64,000 nt of DNA from Sambucus nigra. Its lineage: Eukaryota; Streptophyta; Magnoliopsida; Dipsacales; Adoxaceae. A model generated the notes under the pieces. It was given only the letters and a program-made list of their open reading frames with translations, did no database searches and was not told where the DNA came from. The DNA is taken from assembly GCA_949130495.1 (NCBI GenBank), contig OX422221.1:478597159-478661158 (forward strand), in the 5' to 3' direction. Position 1 is the first letter of the stretch. Every line of letters starts with the position of its first letter. This document shows, piece after piece, positions 62,453-64,000 of the stretch. Made by a program: the position numbers and the translations under genes.

Positions 62453-62869
62453 ATATATATATTTATGGTAGTTCCATGTGCACATAGATATAATGTGTTA
62501 CAATCTTCTTTCCGCCATTTGATTCTATATTGCATTTTGTATATATTCCACTGAGCATTCGTCTTATACCCATGCCTTTGTTACGGCCGGTTGGGTGCCG
62601 TTTCGTATTTTGAGAGCGTTATATATGTAAGTTTTCTCCTTTTGTTTTATGTTAGTAGCTTTATACGCTTGGATTTCAGGGATGCTTCCCACGTGTCCTT
62701 TACATAGCTTGATTGTAATAAGGAATCACATGATAAATAAGTGAAATAATAATTAAATAAAACTGAATTATCAACATTATTTAGGTTATTTCATTGCAAT
62801 TCACGCTTAACACTCTGGTCGGACTTGGTTGACCACAAGTGATGCATAAATTCGGGTCGGGGAATTACA
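62453..62869 (+). mobile_element. 3' LTR of element C, last part
   Basis: From the TA remnant onward it aligns with 24660-25064 of the truncated 5' LTR: the CATGTGCACATAGATATAAT block, the CCACTGAGCATT block, TTTTGAGAGCGTTATAT and ATTATTTAGG. It ends GGAATTACA. It is the continuation of 28442-31134. Confidence 0.82.
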
Positions 62870-63628
62870 CTTATTGTGTGGAATGTCTCATAAGAAAATC
62901 CAAATAACGAAGCCCCTATAAACTTATGTGTTACTGACTCATTCGTTTGAGATAATTGTATAAGACTCCCTACAAAAGTACCCCCAAAATCCAATATATG
63001 TATACTCCTAAAATATACATACTATACGGTGGCCAAGAAAATAAACCATCATGAACTGATCAGAACAAGGAGTATTAACCTAACTTATAACGTCTATCTT
63101 CGAACCAATAAGCCATAATTAAGAGTGTTCACACATCTCATACAATCTATAAATATCATCCATAGACCAAACCATCTGTGTCCAATGAGCAAGCGATATC
63201 CCAAATCAGGTCACACGTTAATCCATACACAGAGTTCCACGCCTCTAAATAAATCCAATCAAAAAGGATATACAAATTCATATATTGTTAATTTTATACA
63301 CACATTAGGGTTAACCCGTACCCGGTGTAGTTTAATATTTTTCACTAGTTAGTAAAAGCTCCATTAATTACCTTTACATTTACCAATGTATTTCCAAATT
63401 ATCCTCTTATAATTAGGAGAATTCTAAGTATACCAATACGCGTATACAATAACCATAAAGATACAACATATTCAATAAAACTGTAATTTGAGACGTATAA
63501 ATATTTAACGTCCATGCGTTGTTCTTAGAATCAGACTAAATATCCACACATATATTCACACTCATTAGATAATAGTGACTAATTTCTATAGTCTAATAAA
63601 TATCCAAGTATAAATTTGTCCACACTCT
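62870..63628. other. Unassigned AT-rich DNA
   Basis: Flanking DNA of element C. Only short open frames, none recognised. The 5' LTR of C is truncated, so no target duplication can be tested here. Confidence 0.5.
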
Positions 63629-63644
63629 TATATATATATATATA
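63629..63644. repeat. (TA)8 microsatellite
   Basis: TA run directly before an abrupt change of sequence at about 63646. Confidence 0.9.
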
Positions 63645-63645
63645 T

Positions 63646-64000
63646 TAGCGGAATGCCCGTGCCTGAAGGCACAGTGAATTTTTTTCAAAGTACATAATCG
63701 CAAAACGGCAAAACTTTTCAAAATATATAATTGTAAAATGGAAAAAATTTGATTCCCCGATAAAATATAATGTAGTCTAAAGTATTGAATGTTGTAGCAA
63801 TTTACGTTAATTTTTTACAACACAAATGTGTGAAAAATTTAGAAAATTTGGGCAAAATTTCCTTTATTTATAGGACTATTCACCCTCTTAAGAAATAAAA
63901 AGTCCACAATAAAGATAGTAGTGGTCCGTTTTGGACCTCTCATCAACATCATAGTCATCAAATACAAATTTAAATGTCGTACAAACAAAATCATCAATTC
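63646..64000. mobile_element. Possible start of another TE next to a TA run
   Basis: AGCGGAATGCCCGTGCCTGA follows the TA run. GTGCCTGAAGGCAC is a small perfect palindrome. A GCCCGTGC word at a terminus beside TA resembles the ends of some abundant plant DNA elements. The other end lies outside the window, so this is tentative. Confidence 0.3.

Overview
The window looks like heterochromatic or intergenic DNA of a flowering plant, most likely a eudicot. It is AT-rich, rich in microsatellites, and built almost entirely of transposable elements nested in one another. No intact host gene, rRNA, tRNA gene or CRISPR array was recognised. The species cannot be told from the sequence. The lineage clues are plant-specific repeats: Tekay-like chromoviruses, Tat/Athila/Ogre-like gypsy elements, a CACTA end, MITEs and an endogenous caulimovirid.

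Left part (1-9.4 kb): the end of a chromovirus LTR in minus orientation (1-1226), unassigned DNA with a GGCGCC-rich MITE-like repeat, a CACTA transposon end (to 4774), and the 3' half of a decayed Tat/Athila-like element with its LTR (about 5.1-9.0 kb).

Middle (9.4-31 kb): a decayed Ogre/Tat-type element (about 9.4-10.5 and 20.2-21.7 kb) is split by a 9.7-kb LTR retrotransposon (10499-20172) with 2.6-kb LTRs and a perfect GTTAT target duplication. Next come the PBS and gag of another Tat-like element (21.7-23.9 kb), then a Tekay-like element (23.88 kb onward) whose 5' LTR is truncated.

Right part (28.4-62.9 kb): the 3' LTR of that Tekay-like element starts at 28442 and ends at 62869. About 31 kb of later insertions sit in one TG/TA microsatellite inside it. 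These are a 418-bp foldback MITE; a block holding an endogenous pararetrovirus (minus strand, about 9.6 kb of viral sequence, broken); and a gag-only LTR retrotransposon (55199-62452). The pararetrovirus is itself interrupted by a nearly complete chromovirus (34977-45719, gag, protease, RT, RNase H, integrase and chromodomain, with several stops and a frameshift). A related solo LTR (52137-55049) lies just beyond the viral PBS. The gag-only element carries another solo LTR (59205-60784) with target duplication ACATA.

Most notable pattern: LTRs of several different families each carry a short, CpG-rich array of near-perfect DNA palindromes. The types are TCGTTCGAACGA, TCGATCGATCGA and CGAACCGGTTCG. 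In two related chromovirus families the arrays occupy the same LTR position but use different palindrome words. I know of no standard description of this feature.

The last kilobase (62870-64000) is unassigned apart from a TA microsatellite next to a possible element terminus near 63646.
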